Part shown: positions 45,531 to 57,045 of the stretch, one piece after another
Layout: each line of letters opens with the position of its first letter
How positions within the stretch are numbered: position 1 is the first letter of the stretch
Source of the DNA: Nilaparvata lugens
Taxonomy: Eukaryota > Arthropoda > Insecta > Hemiptera > Delphacidae
Reading direction: 5' to 3'
NCBI RefSeq assembly: GCF_014356525.2
Contig: NC_052515.1
Location: forward strand, 21,023,725 to 21,087,724
Length of the DNA: 64,000 nucleotides
Notes under the pieces: model-generated
What the model was told of the DNA's origin: nothing
The model's input: only the letters and a program-made list of their open reading frames with translations
Databases searched by the model: none
Program-made: the position numbers and the translations under genes

Positions 45531-45919
45531 CGACCGGGAGAGAGAGGCAGAGAGAGATATTTGATATTTGATATTTTATTTTACATCTACGTTGCCAGGT
45601 CTGGTAAGACCTATGGCAAACACTAGTTGATAAGAAACAAACAAAAGAATATTGCTTATTACATTGAAACTCAACAATTACAAGAAAAATTAAGTATAGA
45701 TTTAAGCTACAAATAATTTAATTATAATTAACAGAGAAAGGAACTGATATGCAAAGCTTGATACATATTACATGGACAATTGAGAATAAATTATGCATAA
45801 CGAAGAGAACGGATGAGTGAAGAAGAAAGAAAAAAAGAAAAAAACAGGAGGAAGAAGAATAGAATATTCATCAATAGAAAGATGATGAAGATTTGAATGA
45901 AAAGAGAATATGAAGACAA

Positions 45920-46522
45920 TCAATCTGTCAAAAGGAATAAGTGACAGCAAGTGAAGTTGAGAAGACTAGTGCTGGAAATTGTTATCATTATCATGGATGA
46001 ACAAATTATGAACTGAACGCAATTATGAGTGAACACAAGGGGATGGAATAAAAAAGAAAGTAACAAACAGGATAATAATTCAGACCCTACCCTCGAGTAG
46101 ATACATGAACAAATTTCTCTTGAAGCTTTCCAATGAATTGGTTTGTAACAAATTATATGGTAAGGAATTCCAAGCACGACAGGCCGACACAAGAAAAGAT
46201 GAATTGAAGATAGCCGTTCGATGAGAGGTATTTGGAGGGTGAGCTCATGAGACCTAGTACCTCGATTAGGCTGGATGTCAGTAAGGAGCGTGAAGGAGTC
46301 CCGAAGATAGTCCGGTCCATCGCTTCTCACTATGAGCCTGTAGGTTAGAACGAGAAGAAAATACTTTCGCCGCTCCACCAACTTGAGCCACCTTAGCTCC
46401 TCGAAGAAAGGAGTGATGTGGTCATCATGCCTCACGTCAAAGATGAACCGGACGGCATAATTTAGTGACCTCTGCAACCTAGTATTCTGTTCCGCTGTGA
46501 TATCGATGTAAGCCAACAGCAA
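45920..46522 (-). pseudogene. LINE ORF2, C-terminal segment
   Basis: Frame with ITAEQNTRLQRSLNYAVRF, then FEELRWLKLVERR, RSHELTLQIP and a decayed end. The pattern of RLQ-N-A-RF followed by LRWL is typical after the RT thumb in Jockey/CR1 elements. It overlaps the previous segment in another frame. Confidence 0.75.
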
Positions 46523-46752
46523 TAATCCAGCAAGGGCTGGATCAATGACCTCACCAATAGAATTCTGATGCTCCTGGGCAGGAAGTTTTTGAGCCTTTTA
46601 AACTGATGCATTCCAGCGAATACACGGTTGCACAAATGAGTAGTCTGATCTCTCCAACTAAGAGTTTCATCAAGATAGATACCCAGGATTTTTAAGCACT
46701 TAGAGTAAGCCACCTGCACATCACCAACCACAATTGCAGGAATCCTATCCAA
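46462..46752 (-). pseudogene. LINE ORF2, thumb segment
   Basis: KILGIYLDETLSWRDQTTHL is the conserved LG-LD-LSW-H block following the RT palm. PRSIRILLVRSLIQPLLDYC follows. Bounded by frameshifts on both sides. Confidence 0.75.
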
Positions 46753-47045
46753 CTCGATCCTGTTGAGAAGTCTGGAGAAGCCAAAAATCGAAGTCTTGTT
46801 TTCACGGGATTAATGACAAGCTCATGAGCTGTAGCCCATTGAAGGAGGGAAGACACATTCTGATTCATATGCTCTATGCAGTTGGCAATGTTCTCTACTG
46901 ATGTATGGGAATAGATGATTAGGTCATCTGCAAAGAGGTGGAAAGAACAATCCTGAAAGACCAAAGGTGCATTATTTATGAATATTGAGAAAAGTAATGG
47001 GCAAGCACGGATCCCTGCGGTACACCCCGCGAAACCGGAGACCAA
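46692..47045 (-). pseudogene. LINE ORF2, palm with FADD box
   Basis: PLLFSIFINNAP, then HLFADDLIIYSH (catalytic motif C), then a helix ending HELVINPVKTR. The beginning is the continuation of the preceding SRGVPQGSVL after a frameshift near 47000. Confidence 0.8.
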
Positions 47046-48424
47046 GCTGACATATTGCCCGAGTCATCACTAACAGCCTGAAAGCGACCTGAAAGGTATG
47101 ATGAGAACCAGGCAACTACTGACGCAGACAAGTGGCATTGATGCTCCAACTTCCGAAGAAGTAAGAGATGTGACACATTATCAAATGCTTTTCGAAAATC
47201 AAACTGCACAAGGACTGTTACCTGTCGCTTGTCCATAGCTAACCGCAAGTCATCAGTGATGCGCACAAGAGCAGTGTTAGTACTGAAGTTGGGGCGAAAA
47301 CCAGATTGGTACTTCGAAAAGAAACCCAATTCATTCAAGTGAGAATTCACCTGCATGTGCACAATTCTCTCCAGAGCCTTTGAAATCGAACACAAAATAT
47401 GAATTGCTCTCCAGTCCCCAGGTTCAGTAGGGTTGCGGATTTTAGGGATAGGTCGAACAATAGAGTACTTCCATAAACAAGGGAAAACTCCGTTCTGTAG
47501 AGAAAAATTGAAAATATGAGTCAACGAGGGAAGAATAATGGGAAGAAGTTTCTTATAAAACAATATGGGAATGCCATCAATGCCTTTCGAATTTTTGCAG
47601 CTTGATAGTATTATGTGAGAAATAGTCGAAGGGATAACATAGGAGAAGTAGAACTGATTTTCTGGTGGGTCATGATTGAATTGAAGGACAGTCTGACAGA
47701 CAGGATCATCGAACTCGTTAGATGTAGATTGAGAAGATTGTGCAGTAAAAAAATTGTTAAGATCATTGAGAGGAACATTTATATTTGCCTTAGACTTACT
47801 GGGATGAGCGCCCAGCCTTCGCACATTTTCCCACAAAGTGGAAGCAGAGTTGCTCTGATTAAATTGCCGATGATAGAATCTAAGCTTTGCATTTCGACAG
47901 AGTGACTTGACTCGATTACGCAAAGTCTTGAATGCATTGTAGTCGGAATTGCAGCTTGTCCTGCTAAAAGTTCTGCGAGCCCTATCACGCTCTCGTCTTG
48001 CATTCAATATTTCCGCATCAATCCACGGCTCAGGCTTATGCTTGAACTGAGAAGTCCGCAGAGGAGCATGTCTATCGAAAATCTCATGAATCATACTGTT
48101 GAATGTGATGATTTTATCGTCAATATTATCAACTTGGACAATAGAGTGCCATGGCATATTATAAGCATCAAACAAAAATCTCTCCGAATCAAAATGCTTG
48201 AAGCTTCTGTAAGAGAAGGTATAGGGTGCCTGCTGGTTATGGATCAGATTGTAAACAACAAATATCATGTCATGCATAGAAAAGCAAGGCGCCGGTTCCT
48301 GGCCATAGATAGATACATAATCAAGATCACTTACAATAGCCAAATCAAGCAACGTGTGTGAGTTAGGTAAGTGATAAGTTGGTTTGATTTTATTGAGGAT
48401 ATGCAGATTTAATGATTCAGCCAT
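46976..48424 (-). pseudogene. LINE ORF2, EN-RT linker and RT fingers/palm
   Basis: The largest intact piece, 482 codons. It contains motif 0/1 (KNSKGIDGIP, KYSIVRPIPKI), SKALERI, YQSGFRPNFST, motif A (FDFRKAFD, metal-binding Asp) and motif B (SRGVPQGSVL), then loses frame. Upstream is the charged linker ARRERDRARRTF. Catalytic motif residues are kept, but the frame is broken. Confidence 0.85.
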
Positions 48425-48945
48425 TGTTACAAGCTGACGTTTTTCAGAATTTCTTTTAATAAATCAGAATTAAAGTCACCAAGTATGATTATATGCTGAT
48501 AATTATGCATTATTTCCAACAGAGCATCCTCAAGTATATTCAAACGACCCGCCTTGGAGGTCTGTATACAATTCCAATAAGTACTCTTACTCCTCCTAAG
48601 CCAACCTCAACAAATAAAAATTCCGGTGAGTTGGAATAAGGCTGGGGGGAGAGACAACAAGCCGTGGAGATAGGGAAGATCTAACATAAACTGCCACCCC
48701 ACCCCTCGCCTTACCATTCTGTCATTTCGTAGGAGGCAAAAGTCGGGCATATCGAATGAATTAGAGTGCAGCGATGGTTTAAGCCATGATTCGCTTATGC
48801 CGACAATATCTGGTTTTAGTACTTTATTAAATAACTCTTTGAAGTCATCAAAGTGAGCAGGTAAAGATTCGGCATTTATGTGGAATAGCTTCAGAGAAGA
48901 AGGATGACCATCCAGCAAGTGCTTCAGATCGGATACGTTCATAGG
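48425..48945 (-). pseudogene. LINE apurinic-type endonuclease domain, broken
   Basis: LKLFHINAESL, then PDIVGISESWLKP (catalytic Glu in ESWL) and a segment with RNDRMVRRGVG. In shifted frames between 48425 and 48606 the further EN landmarks IGIVYRPP and LGDFNSD are readable. The order is right for an AP-type endonuclease of a non-LTR element. At least one frameshift separates the parts. Confidence 0.75.
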
Positions 48946-49562
48946 ATTAATAATTAATGCCAAGACAAAAATCAAGCCCCATTTTATGAAGAGTAAATTA
49001 ACTCTGGGTGAGAATATATGAAATGATGTTATTGAAGTGTGCAGAATATCAATTGGATGATAGATGAATAATAGTTTGATTAAATGATGACTAATAATGA
49101 TATAATGAATAAAATACATTGCAGTAAGTGAATTACTCAAAATTATCCATCCGTGAATTTCAGACCAATCTATTAATCTCTTAAACTCTCGAATAAACTA
49201 TAAAAGCTACAGTAGAATGGATTAATTTAACAGGATAAATATAAATATAGAAGAATACCCATTGCAAATTCCAAAAAAGAAATGAGAATAATATAAAGAT
49301 TCATTTAGAAACAGTTTGTTTTGATAGCGTAGGAATCCATTGAGATCGGTTTTTCAAAAATTAAAATAAAATAAAATTACATTCTCTGCAGAGATCAATA
49401 ACCAGAGATGCGAGAAAATATACAAATAGAAATATAAATAAGCAATAAGTAGGCTACTATACGAAGTACCGAATTAAGTACTGTACGGTACAATAAAATC
49501 ACAATATGAGTGTATAACCAACTAATCAAAGAAGATTCAACACTCGGTTTCAAGAGAGAGAG

Positions 49563-49622
49563 ATTGATTGTCTTTATTAGGGCGGAGTTAGGACTCCTGG
49601 TCCTCTCTGCTACACAACCCTA
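49563..49622 (-). mobile_element. LINE 3'-terminal fragment next to GA tract
   Basis: About 60 bp, TTATTAGGGCGGAGTTAGGA then GGTCCTCTCTGC and CACAACCCTAAAG, nearly identical to 50090-50150. GAGAGA borders it on both sides. Confidence 0.7.
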
Positions 49623-49639
49623 AAGAGAGAGAGATTGAT

Positions 49640-49920
49640 TGATTGAATGATTGAGTACTTTATTTATGTAGATTACAATATCTACTGGCTTATACACTTA
49701 TATACAATAGCTTACAATACAGCAAAATTTTAGATGAATTTACATAATATATACTAAGAAAATTATTATTGAACTGTATATGATATGAAAAAAGCAATTT
49801 GTGATAACTATAGATAATATTATTATGCATCTACATAAATTGGCGGAGCTTTGGACATATCAATGTTCATTCTTCGGAAAGAATATTCAAAATATCCTTC
49901 CCACTAACTCTCTACCAAAA
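49640..49920 (-). mobile_element. LINE 3' UTR fragment (same family as 45283-45530)
   Basis: TACTTTATTTATGTAGATTA, GCTTATACACTTA, then CAAAATATCCTTCCCACTAA. Homologous at both ends to 45283-45530, more diverged in the middle. Preceded by GAGAGAGATTGATTGATTGA. Confidence 0.65.
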
Positions 49921-50089
49921 CGTTAATTTCAATAATTCATTCAACTAAGGATTTATTTATAAATGGAAATATTGTAAAAGTATTAATTATTATGAATATT
50001 TAAGAGAAAAAACAAAAAATTAATAAAGTAAAATAATTATATAGGTAGATAAGATCAAATCATTGATTAATAAAAAGAGAGAGAGATAT

Positions 50090-50150
50090 ATTGATTGTCT
50101 TTATTAGGGCGGAGTTAGGACTCCTGGTCCTCTCTGCCACACAACCCTAA
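50090..50150 (-). mobile_element. LINE 3'-terminal fragment, second copy
   Basis: Same 60-bp sequence as 49563-49622 with one visible difference (CTGCC for CTGCT), again between AGAGAGAGA tracts. Confidence 0.7.
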
Positions 50151-50241
50151 AGAGAGAGAGAGAGTGTGTGTGTGAGAGAGATTAGTATTGAATACAAAAA
50201 TATAGAAGGGAAAGGAGAACTATAACAGAGCCCATAAGTAG

Positions 50242-50452
50242 CTATAGTGAGGTCCACGTTATAATGGCAGTGGATGAAGATAAAAGAATAGCGATGCTGA
50301 TTCTCTGTATTAATTAATTATATTTCTACACTGTCAAAAACATAATTGGCATCGTTGTGGACCTAGAAAAGGATATTACCACCGACTTTGTCAAATGATA
50401 CCAAAACCAAAGTTGATCAAATACTGTCATTATAACGTGGACCTCACTATAG
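50242..50452. mobile_element. MITE (family B) with CTATAGTGAG ends
   Basis: CTATAGTGAGGTCCACGTTATAATG is mirrored exactly by its reverse complement at the right end (a 25-bp TIR in matching blocks). 211 bp overall. The outermost 10 bp match the ends of family A, suggesting mobilisation by the same transposase. Confidence 0.85.
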
Positions 50453-50560
50453 TGAAGAGCATTGAGAATACATACAGTATTTACGAAGAAACTACATAGT
50501 ATAAGAGCAGAAGTATTGAATGGTTCAATGTGGAAAGGTAAGGGAAGCAGTAAGGTGGAA

Positions 50561-50612
50561 AAGAAGAAGAAGAAACAGAAGAAGAAGAAGAAGAAGAAGA
50601 AGAAGAAGGAAA
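50561..50612. repeat. (GAA)n microsatellite in a purine-rich tract
   Basis: Mostly uninterrupted GAA units. Minus-strand Phe/Ser frames over it are compositional. Confidence 0.9.
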
Positions 50613-50899
50613 GTGCGTGAGGAAAACTGCTTGAAAATAGCAGTAGCATCGTGTTAGTTGATGATAAAAAAGGTTAGTGACTTTCACGGCTGAAAGGTCC
50701 ACGTGGATAGTGGACAGAAAAAGAGTAGAATAGAAAAAAAGAAGAGGAAGGAGAAGATTGCGAAGAAGGAAAAGAAGAAGAAGCAATAGAATAAAATTTC
50801 AAAAAACGAAAAACTACTACTCAGTGTTTATCTTTGTCAGCTCCTTAGTATCGCTTGTGAACACACGAAGGCACTCATAATACAATATATACCGTACTT

Positions 50900-52110
50900 T
50901 GCCAATTGTTGTGTCTCTTTTTCTCCTCAAAAAGGAGTTACTCTTTACTCTTCTATCACTCCTACCTCTTACTTTTTATTCTTGTTTAATTCTCACTTTC
51001 ACATTTTCTTAAATATTTGCTGTAATTATTCAGAACGTAACATCGTCTATTGATAACATTACTCTGTAATTCCATGAAAAAATAGTTTTATTGAAGCCAA
51101 TTTTCATGATCAACTACCTCTATCACTAGAATCAATTTTAAAACAAAATTGAGCTTCATCCAACATGAAGCAATTGAAATGCAATAATTTTGTTTATTTT
51201 TGTCTACTTACTAATGTAGATCCCCAGTTTCAAAGGAATCCCGCTGTTCTTCTACTAGGAACGTATTTTATCTAATAAATTATTTAAATGAATTAAAATT
51301 TATTCACGCTTGAGTTGAAGAGATTAGAAATATTTTCAACTTCATAAATAGATTGATGCTATTTTTTCTCTGTAAATTTTAGGCCTATTGCAAACTGGGA
51401 TTTCCTTCTCTTCTCGATATACTAGTGACTCAATTGGTGAGTGAAAGCCTAAAAGCAAAATAATTGAGTTTTCCTCGTTTTGCAATCTGGTTTGATAACA
51501 ATTAGTAACAATCATCAAACATGAATTTTATTCGTAAAACATATTTATATATTTCTGGAATTTTCTCGTCGATAATTAATAAACGGACAATGAGTAATTA
51601 TTGATTTTTAAGTCACAAATCTTCATAGAAGAATTTGTTGGAATTGTTTTACCAGCAAATTGGCTATTGTTTTTTAATTAGATATTGAAGAATTTTGAAA
51701 TAACAATTAGTCAACCATCTATATAAAGGAATTTGTTGAAATGGTTTCCTGACTTGAAATCACATTTTTCCTTATATGGTGTGACATTTTTTTCTGGGAA
51801 TCGTTGATAATATACTCGTATTTCGCGCAAGAGCAGAACAACAGGTAGGCCTAAATTGGTGTAAAGAATGATTCACCGGGAACTGTCAGTAATGGCTGTA
51901 TGGGAATCTTTGATTTTATTCATAAGAAAATCTGAAAGTTTGAAGTTAATGTCACTATACGTCAGTTAGTTGTGATAACGTCTGGGAATTCCCATTTGTG
52001 TTGATTCTATAGTTTCTATAGTTATTCTACAGTTCAACGCAATGTACCTAGAATACATTCTAGGTTCAACCTGCACGAATTAAAACATGTAACTAATAGA
52101 AGTGTATCGT
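50900..52110. other. AT-rich intergenic region
   Basis: No gene recognised; contains one degenerate family-A MITE. Confidence 0.4.
51868..51960. mobile_element. Degenerate family-A MITE
   Basis: AATGATTCACCGGGAACTGTC...TCTGAAAGTTTGAAGTTAATGT...CACTATA follows the family layout. Confidence 0.6.
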
Positions 52111-52112
52111 TA

Positions 52113-52294
52113 GGCCTAAAACAGACACATCGATTTTTGTTCGTACGATATTTTGCCGCCCTTATGAATTCTATTAGATTAAACTGATGATTTCAAACAG
52201 ATGATGTTTGTCAAATTCTATTTAATCTAATAGAATTTATAAGGACGGCTAAATATCGTACGAACAAAAATCGATGAGTGTGTGCGGGGCTTTA
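52113..52294. mobile_element. MITE family H, intact copy
   Basis: ACACATCGATTTTTGTTCGTA / TACGAACAAAAATCGATG and TTCTATTAGATTAAA / TTTAATCTAATAGAA pair as arms. The loop reads TTTCAAACAGATGATGTTTG. This copy shows the structure from which the minisatellite-bearing copy at 2361-3567 derives. Confidence 0.85.
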
Positions 52295-52299
52295 CAGTA

Positions 52300-53480
52300 T
52301 TTAATATTATTTCCCAACTTTCATAGATTATTGAAGGATATTATCGATTTATAACCAGTACCGAATTAAATGTTGTTTGAAGTTCAATTTCAATTTATTT
52401 TTGTTTCTAATCAATCATATTCGTCATATTGTACATCATCCATATTTGAACATTCAATTGAACAGAGATTTGAATTCGTTGAAGAAAAAGTTCGATAGAA
52501 AATTGAAGTATGAAACTTTTTCATATTTATGTCCATGTGTATCAATATGTCAAATTGAAACATCAAACTATATTTAGGTCAATCTGAATTAAACTATATT
52601 TATTAAAATTTTAAATATATATTCAATGACCTAGGAAAAGTGCTAAGAATAATAAATTCTCGTGATTCATATGAAATCAAAGTTTTTCAAGAGTCATAAG
52701 AACATTCTGGAGTCACTGTTTTTCTTTCTAAAATATCTCAGGGGTAGAGACCACTAGCTAGACATTCGAGACAAGCGAAAAGTATGAATTTGGACAATGA
52801 GAATACTACTCTCATTGGAAATCAGAAACATTTTTCAAATAGGATAGGTAGCAAATAGGTTGCTTGAAATGCTCCATAGATGTTTGAAGATAGACCTTTT
52901 GTCCATATCTTTCATTGGTTATAGAAATAGAAAATTTTATAGCTGACTTCAGGGCCGAAGTGATAAAATGTGTGAATCCCAATAGAAGAACACACGTGTT
53001 TAAGAATGAATAGGTAGACTATTTGTCATTTTATTGAGACAGGCATGACGGAATACTGTATTCTTCACTATCTTCCATTCTTTTTCTTTTCATTTTAATT
53101 TTTCTTTCATTTTTCACAGCGACATGCAACATTCGAACATAAGTCTGCAACCAATGACTTGAAATATTGGAAACTTGCCTCCGAGCTAGTAATAATATTC
53201 TTTTGACAGTATTAAAATATGAGTCACAGTTTCCAATGTTATTTAAATGACCGTGAACATGTGAAAACTATTATTCTAGCCTATAATAGTGAACTATTTG
53301 CCAGTGGTTCAGATAGTTGATGTTTAGCTGCATGTCGCTTGCAATTTTATGGTTTGTTTTGAGCCTATTCATTAATATTAATTGTTGTTAATATTGTATC
53401 TTTTTGTTAGTTACCTTCACTTACCAAGACCTACTAGTATATTGTGAAACCTCAGAAATTCGACCCTGTTTATTTTTTTT
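52300..53480. other. AT-rich intergenic region
   Basis: I see no supported feature. Confidence 0.4.
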
Positions 53481-53484
53481 CAAT

Positions 53485-53655
53485 TACGGATGATGCCCAC
53501 ATGAGCTTTTTGCTTGTGCCTGGGTAATAGGAAGTGCGAGGGTGAATTAAGAGATGATGAAACGTCCATGCCTATTCGTTGGGATTCGGCGGGATTTGAA
53601 CTCGCGACCAGGTAGCACTAGCAGACTGAATGGTGCAACGCCTTATAGTCCAGGC
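53485..53655 (-). repeat. tRNA-derived SINE
   Basis: On the minus strand a tRNA-like head contains GAGTTCAAATCCC, close to a Pol III B box, preceded by a possible weak A-box region (GTCTGCTAGTGC). The body continues to the GATGCCCACATGAGC segment also found at 4466. It is not a functional tRNA. Confidence 0.5.
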
Positions 53656-53674
53656 AATGAATGCTCAAAAAGGG

Positions 53675-54520
53675 TATAGAGGGAAAAGTTTGGAAGACAA
53701 TTATTAATCCTGCAGTTCTGTTTAGGGTAATGAGGAGGTAAACATATCAAAAGTCTCCACCCCTACCAACTTTGACAAGGGGGTGGGTCAAAGGTACCAT
53801 TTTTTTGTTTCTCACATATAACTCGATAATTATTCACTTTACAGACATTACTATCCTATAAGAAATTGAAGCTTACATAATTTCCTACAATATTGATTTT
53901 ACAACTTTTTCTATATCTCTTCTACTTTTCGAGATATCCGCTCTAAAAGATGTGACATTTTTGAAAAAAACACATTTTCCTTCAATTTTTTTCTATCTTT
54001 GCTCTTATAACTTTTTGAATATCGATGGGAAAAATCCATGTTAATCATGAGCTTATAGAGCATCAAATTATCTTTAATTTGATGTATAATTCCACAAGTT
54101 TACGCACATCCCCACGACTGTTGCAGCAGCTTCAGTGTTAAGTGTGAGATCTTCAGTTATGCAAAGATAGACCAATTGACAAAGGAATTTGGAGAGAATG
54201 TTTTGAACACAATTTTTTGACTTTGCAGCTTTTTTGAGACCAGTCAAGGGGTGAAAATATCAAAAGTCCCCATCCCTACGCCTTGTGCTAAAGGGATGGG
54301 GGTGGTTTAAAAGTTACATTTCTCAATGAAATGAAGCTCTTTTAAGTTGTAACTATGCAGAAATGCATAATTTTCGAGTTATTATGCGAGAAACCAAAAA
54401 ATGGTACCTTTGAACCACCCCCACCCCCTTAGCACAGGGGGTAGGGGTGGGGACTTTCGATATGTTTACCTCCTCACTACTGCGGGGTCAAAAATTGTCT
54501 TCCAAACTTTTCCCTCTATA
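53675..54520. mobile_element. Nonautonomous DNA element with about 160-bp TIRs
   Basis: TATAGAGGGAAAAGTTTGGA begins the left end and its reverse complement closes the right end. Similarity continues inward through GAGGAGGTAAACATATC, CCCACCCCTACC and CAAAGGTACCATTTTTT. It may be flanked by TA. The 500-bp middle has no coding region. Confidence 0.85.
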
Positions 54521-54795
54521 ACACTTCGTTCACTGGGCTATTAGTCAACTCGGCAGAATTTGAAAGTACAGTATTAATAATTCGAATGCTGCTCCTACCA
54601 CTTCAACATTTTCTGCTCCATAAATAAAGTCCGAACCAGGAGGAAATTAAGGGAATTTTCACATGATAATGTTGCACAATTTTATTTGAAAGGTTAGGGT
54701 GCACTTTAACACTTCACATTAAGACTTGAATAAAAATAATATATTTGAATAGAAATTGAAAAGCCTGCTTCATGAATATTCCCTTGTCAGAAGGG

Positions 54796-54864
54796 AACCA
54801 GAATAGAATAGAATCAGCATCAGAAACAGAATAGAATCAGAATAGAATCAGCATCAGAATAGAG
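54796..54864. repeat. Short tandem repeat GAATAGAATCAGCATCA
   Basis: Several imperfect copies of AGAATAGAATCAG and GCATCAGAA. Confidence 0.7.
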
Positions 54865-54897
54865 ATTGTGCAGAAGAAAGGGAGAGCGTATTAGACA

Positions 54898-55136
54898 GAG
54901 ACCTTAAAGAGATATAGACCCACAATGCCTATGCCTTCCCAATGATAACTCTTACTTGAAATTGAAGGCCGCCATTGGGGTATTTTAGCCTGATATATTA
55001 TATCTATATATTTGTAATACTATAGATTACAAAGGCATTGGTATGTAATAATCTTATAAGTTGCCCCCTCAATGGCCGATTTCAATTCCAAGTATGACAC
55101 TAGCGCTGCATGTGAGTCTATGCATCTTTAAGGTCT
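54898..55136. mobile_element. MITE (family K)
   Basis: AGACCTTAAAGAGATATAGAC at the left is mirrored by GTCTATGCATCTTTAAGGTCT at the right; CTTGAAATTGAAGGCCGCCAT pairs with ATGGCCGATTTCAATTCCAAG. About 239 bp. Confidence 0.75.
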
Positions 55137-55491
55137 TTGGTATTAGAGAGCAGAACGTAGTTCTGTTTTAGTTTTTCTAAACCATCTGGTATCATAATAA
55201 TTATTAATGTTATTTGTATATAAAACTAGTGAAACCCTGGGCTAGAGAACTCGCTCAAAAACTGTTGTATTGTAATTTTTGAAGACCCGCAACTTTTAAT
55301 AATCATACAGTGTTGGTAAAAATTATGGAAACAGATAAATATTTCTTTTTCAAGAATAATATTGACAGTAGGTTTCATTGGAGTTCCTATTTCAAATGAA
55401 AAACTACTCCGTCGCTTCAACACTTTTGTCCCTCATATGAATCTAAATTCATGATACATGATTTCGATACAGAGTTCCAAGAGAAAAATCT

Positions 55492-56214
55492 GGTGTGGCG
55501 CACTCACACAACTTTCCTTGCCGTTATGAAAATTGATCAACTGACGCTAGTGTTCCCGCGAATCTCAAGTCTACTATTCAAAGATTTAAGCCAGCTGGTG
55601 ACAGGGCAATAACGCTGGAGAAACACGAGGTCTGCTATCTCTTCATAGTGAATAATTAAATAGAATCAACAGTTGCCAACAGTTTGCAATTGGATAATTC
55701 GAGCTTATTTTCAATTTTAGGTGAAAATGATACTTTCATGAATCTTGAATCTTGAATCTTGAATCTAGATGAATCTTGAATCTTGAACATTAATTGTAGA
55801 GATTCTCATGCTCAATCTTTTCCACTTGAATTTTTTTGTTTAAATTGTATCTGAAGCCTGATAATTGAGAATCTAAAATCAAACTTTGCATAGATGGGGC
55901 GGAGCTCCTAAAATTTTTACAGATATGTGACTTGTGGCAGTTGATAGAGCTTATCGATGACTATTTCAGGTATACCTTCAATCAAAATCGTTGAAGCCGT
56001 TTGCGAGAAAATCGCGAAAAACCCTGTTTTTGACAACATTTTTGCCATTTTAGCCGCCATCTTGAATCGCATTTGATTGAAATTGTTCGTGTCGGATCCT
56101 TATATTGTAAGGACCTTACGTTCCAAATTTCAAGTCAATCCGTTGATGCACATACATACACACACACACACACACACACCACACACACACACCACACACA
56201 CACACACCACACAC

Positions 56215-56245
<31 letters not shown>

Positions 56246-56256
56246 CACACCACACA

Positions 56257-56309
<53 letters not shown>

Positions 56310-56441
56310 TACATACAGACCCAAAAACCACTTCTTTGGACTCAGGGGACCTTGAAACGTATAGAAATTTAGAAATTGGGGTACCTTAATTTTCCCGGAA
56401 AGAGATACTTTCCTTACCTATGGTAATAGGGCAAGGAAAGT
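55492..56441 (+). mobile_element. Nonautonomous repeat R2, copy 2
   Basis: Same landmarks as 19557-20288, enlarged by a GAATCTT-type short tandem (about 55737-55786) and a long CA microsatellite. Ends AATAGGGCAAGGAAAGTAAA. Confidence 0.85.
56150..56312. repeat. (CA)n microsatellite with CCA interruptions
   Basis: About 160 bp of CACACA with periodic ACCACA steps, ending in CATACATACATA. Long His/Thr or Val/Cys frames over it are artefacts. Confidence 0.95.
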
Positions 56442-56692
56442 AAAAATGAATGGCGAAAACCGCACATTAATATCTCAACCTGTATCAGTTTGTTGATGTA
56501 AAAGTTGTAAATTATGTTGTGTATTATTAACCAGCTGAAATCATGTGTCAGTGCATGAAGTTCTGTCTGTGTGATAGCTTCCAAATAGTCTCCTCTCTCA
56601 GCTGATGTTATGAATGAATGAATGAATGGAAAAACTGTAGTAATTGCATGCAATGATTTCTTAGCTGACTAAACGATAAATCACAACAAATT

Positions 56693-57045
56693 TTACTTTC
56701 CTTGCCCTATTACCATAGGTAAGGTAAGTATTGCTTTCCGAAAAAAAATCAAGGTGCCCCAATTTCTAAATTTCTATACGTTTCAAGGTCCCCTGAGTCC
56801 AAAAAAGTGTTTTTTTTTCTTAAGCATTTTCAATGCTATTTTTATATCCTGAAAAAATACGAAGGAGTGAGTAAATTTCGTTGTGCAACGAACTTGACCT
56901 GTAAAAGGTTCGAAGAATACGTGTTCAAAATTTGAAGCTGATTGATCAATTCTTTCTTGAGTTATTGTAGAGCATACAAACAGACGGACAACTACTTTGG
57001 CCTTCAGTAAGTTAAAAGTGAGAACTCGCTGACGCTCGTTCAATG
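56693..57045 (-). mobile_element. Inverted R2 end joined to unrelated repeat sequence
   Basis: The first 120 bp (TTTACTTTCCTTGCCCTATT ... GGTCCCCTGAGTCC) are the reverse complement of the end of copy 2. The part after about 56815 (GAGCATACAAACAGACGGAC, CTCGCTGACGCTCGTTCA) differs from either R2 copy. Confidence 0.7.

Larger units (their letters stand above)
45555..48945 (-). mobile_element. Decayed full-coding-length non-LTR retrotransposon (Jockey/CR1-like)
   Basis: On the minus strand an endonuclease, reverse transcriptase and C-terminal region follow in order, broken by at least four frame disruptions (near 48.6-48.4, 47.0, 46.75 and 46.5 kb). The 3' end (45555) again abuts a GA-rich tract. 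The 5' limit is uncertain; recognisable homology starts near 48945. Confidence 0.85.

Noticed and set aside
53560..53650. tRNA gene (minus)
   Set aside because: B-box-like sequence is present, but no cloverleaf with matched acceptor stem can be drawn. It is better explained as a SINE head.
56077..56372. His/Thr-rich and Val/Cys-rich open frames
   Set aside because: Translation of a CA microsatellite inside repeat R2.
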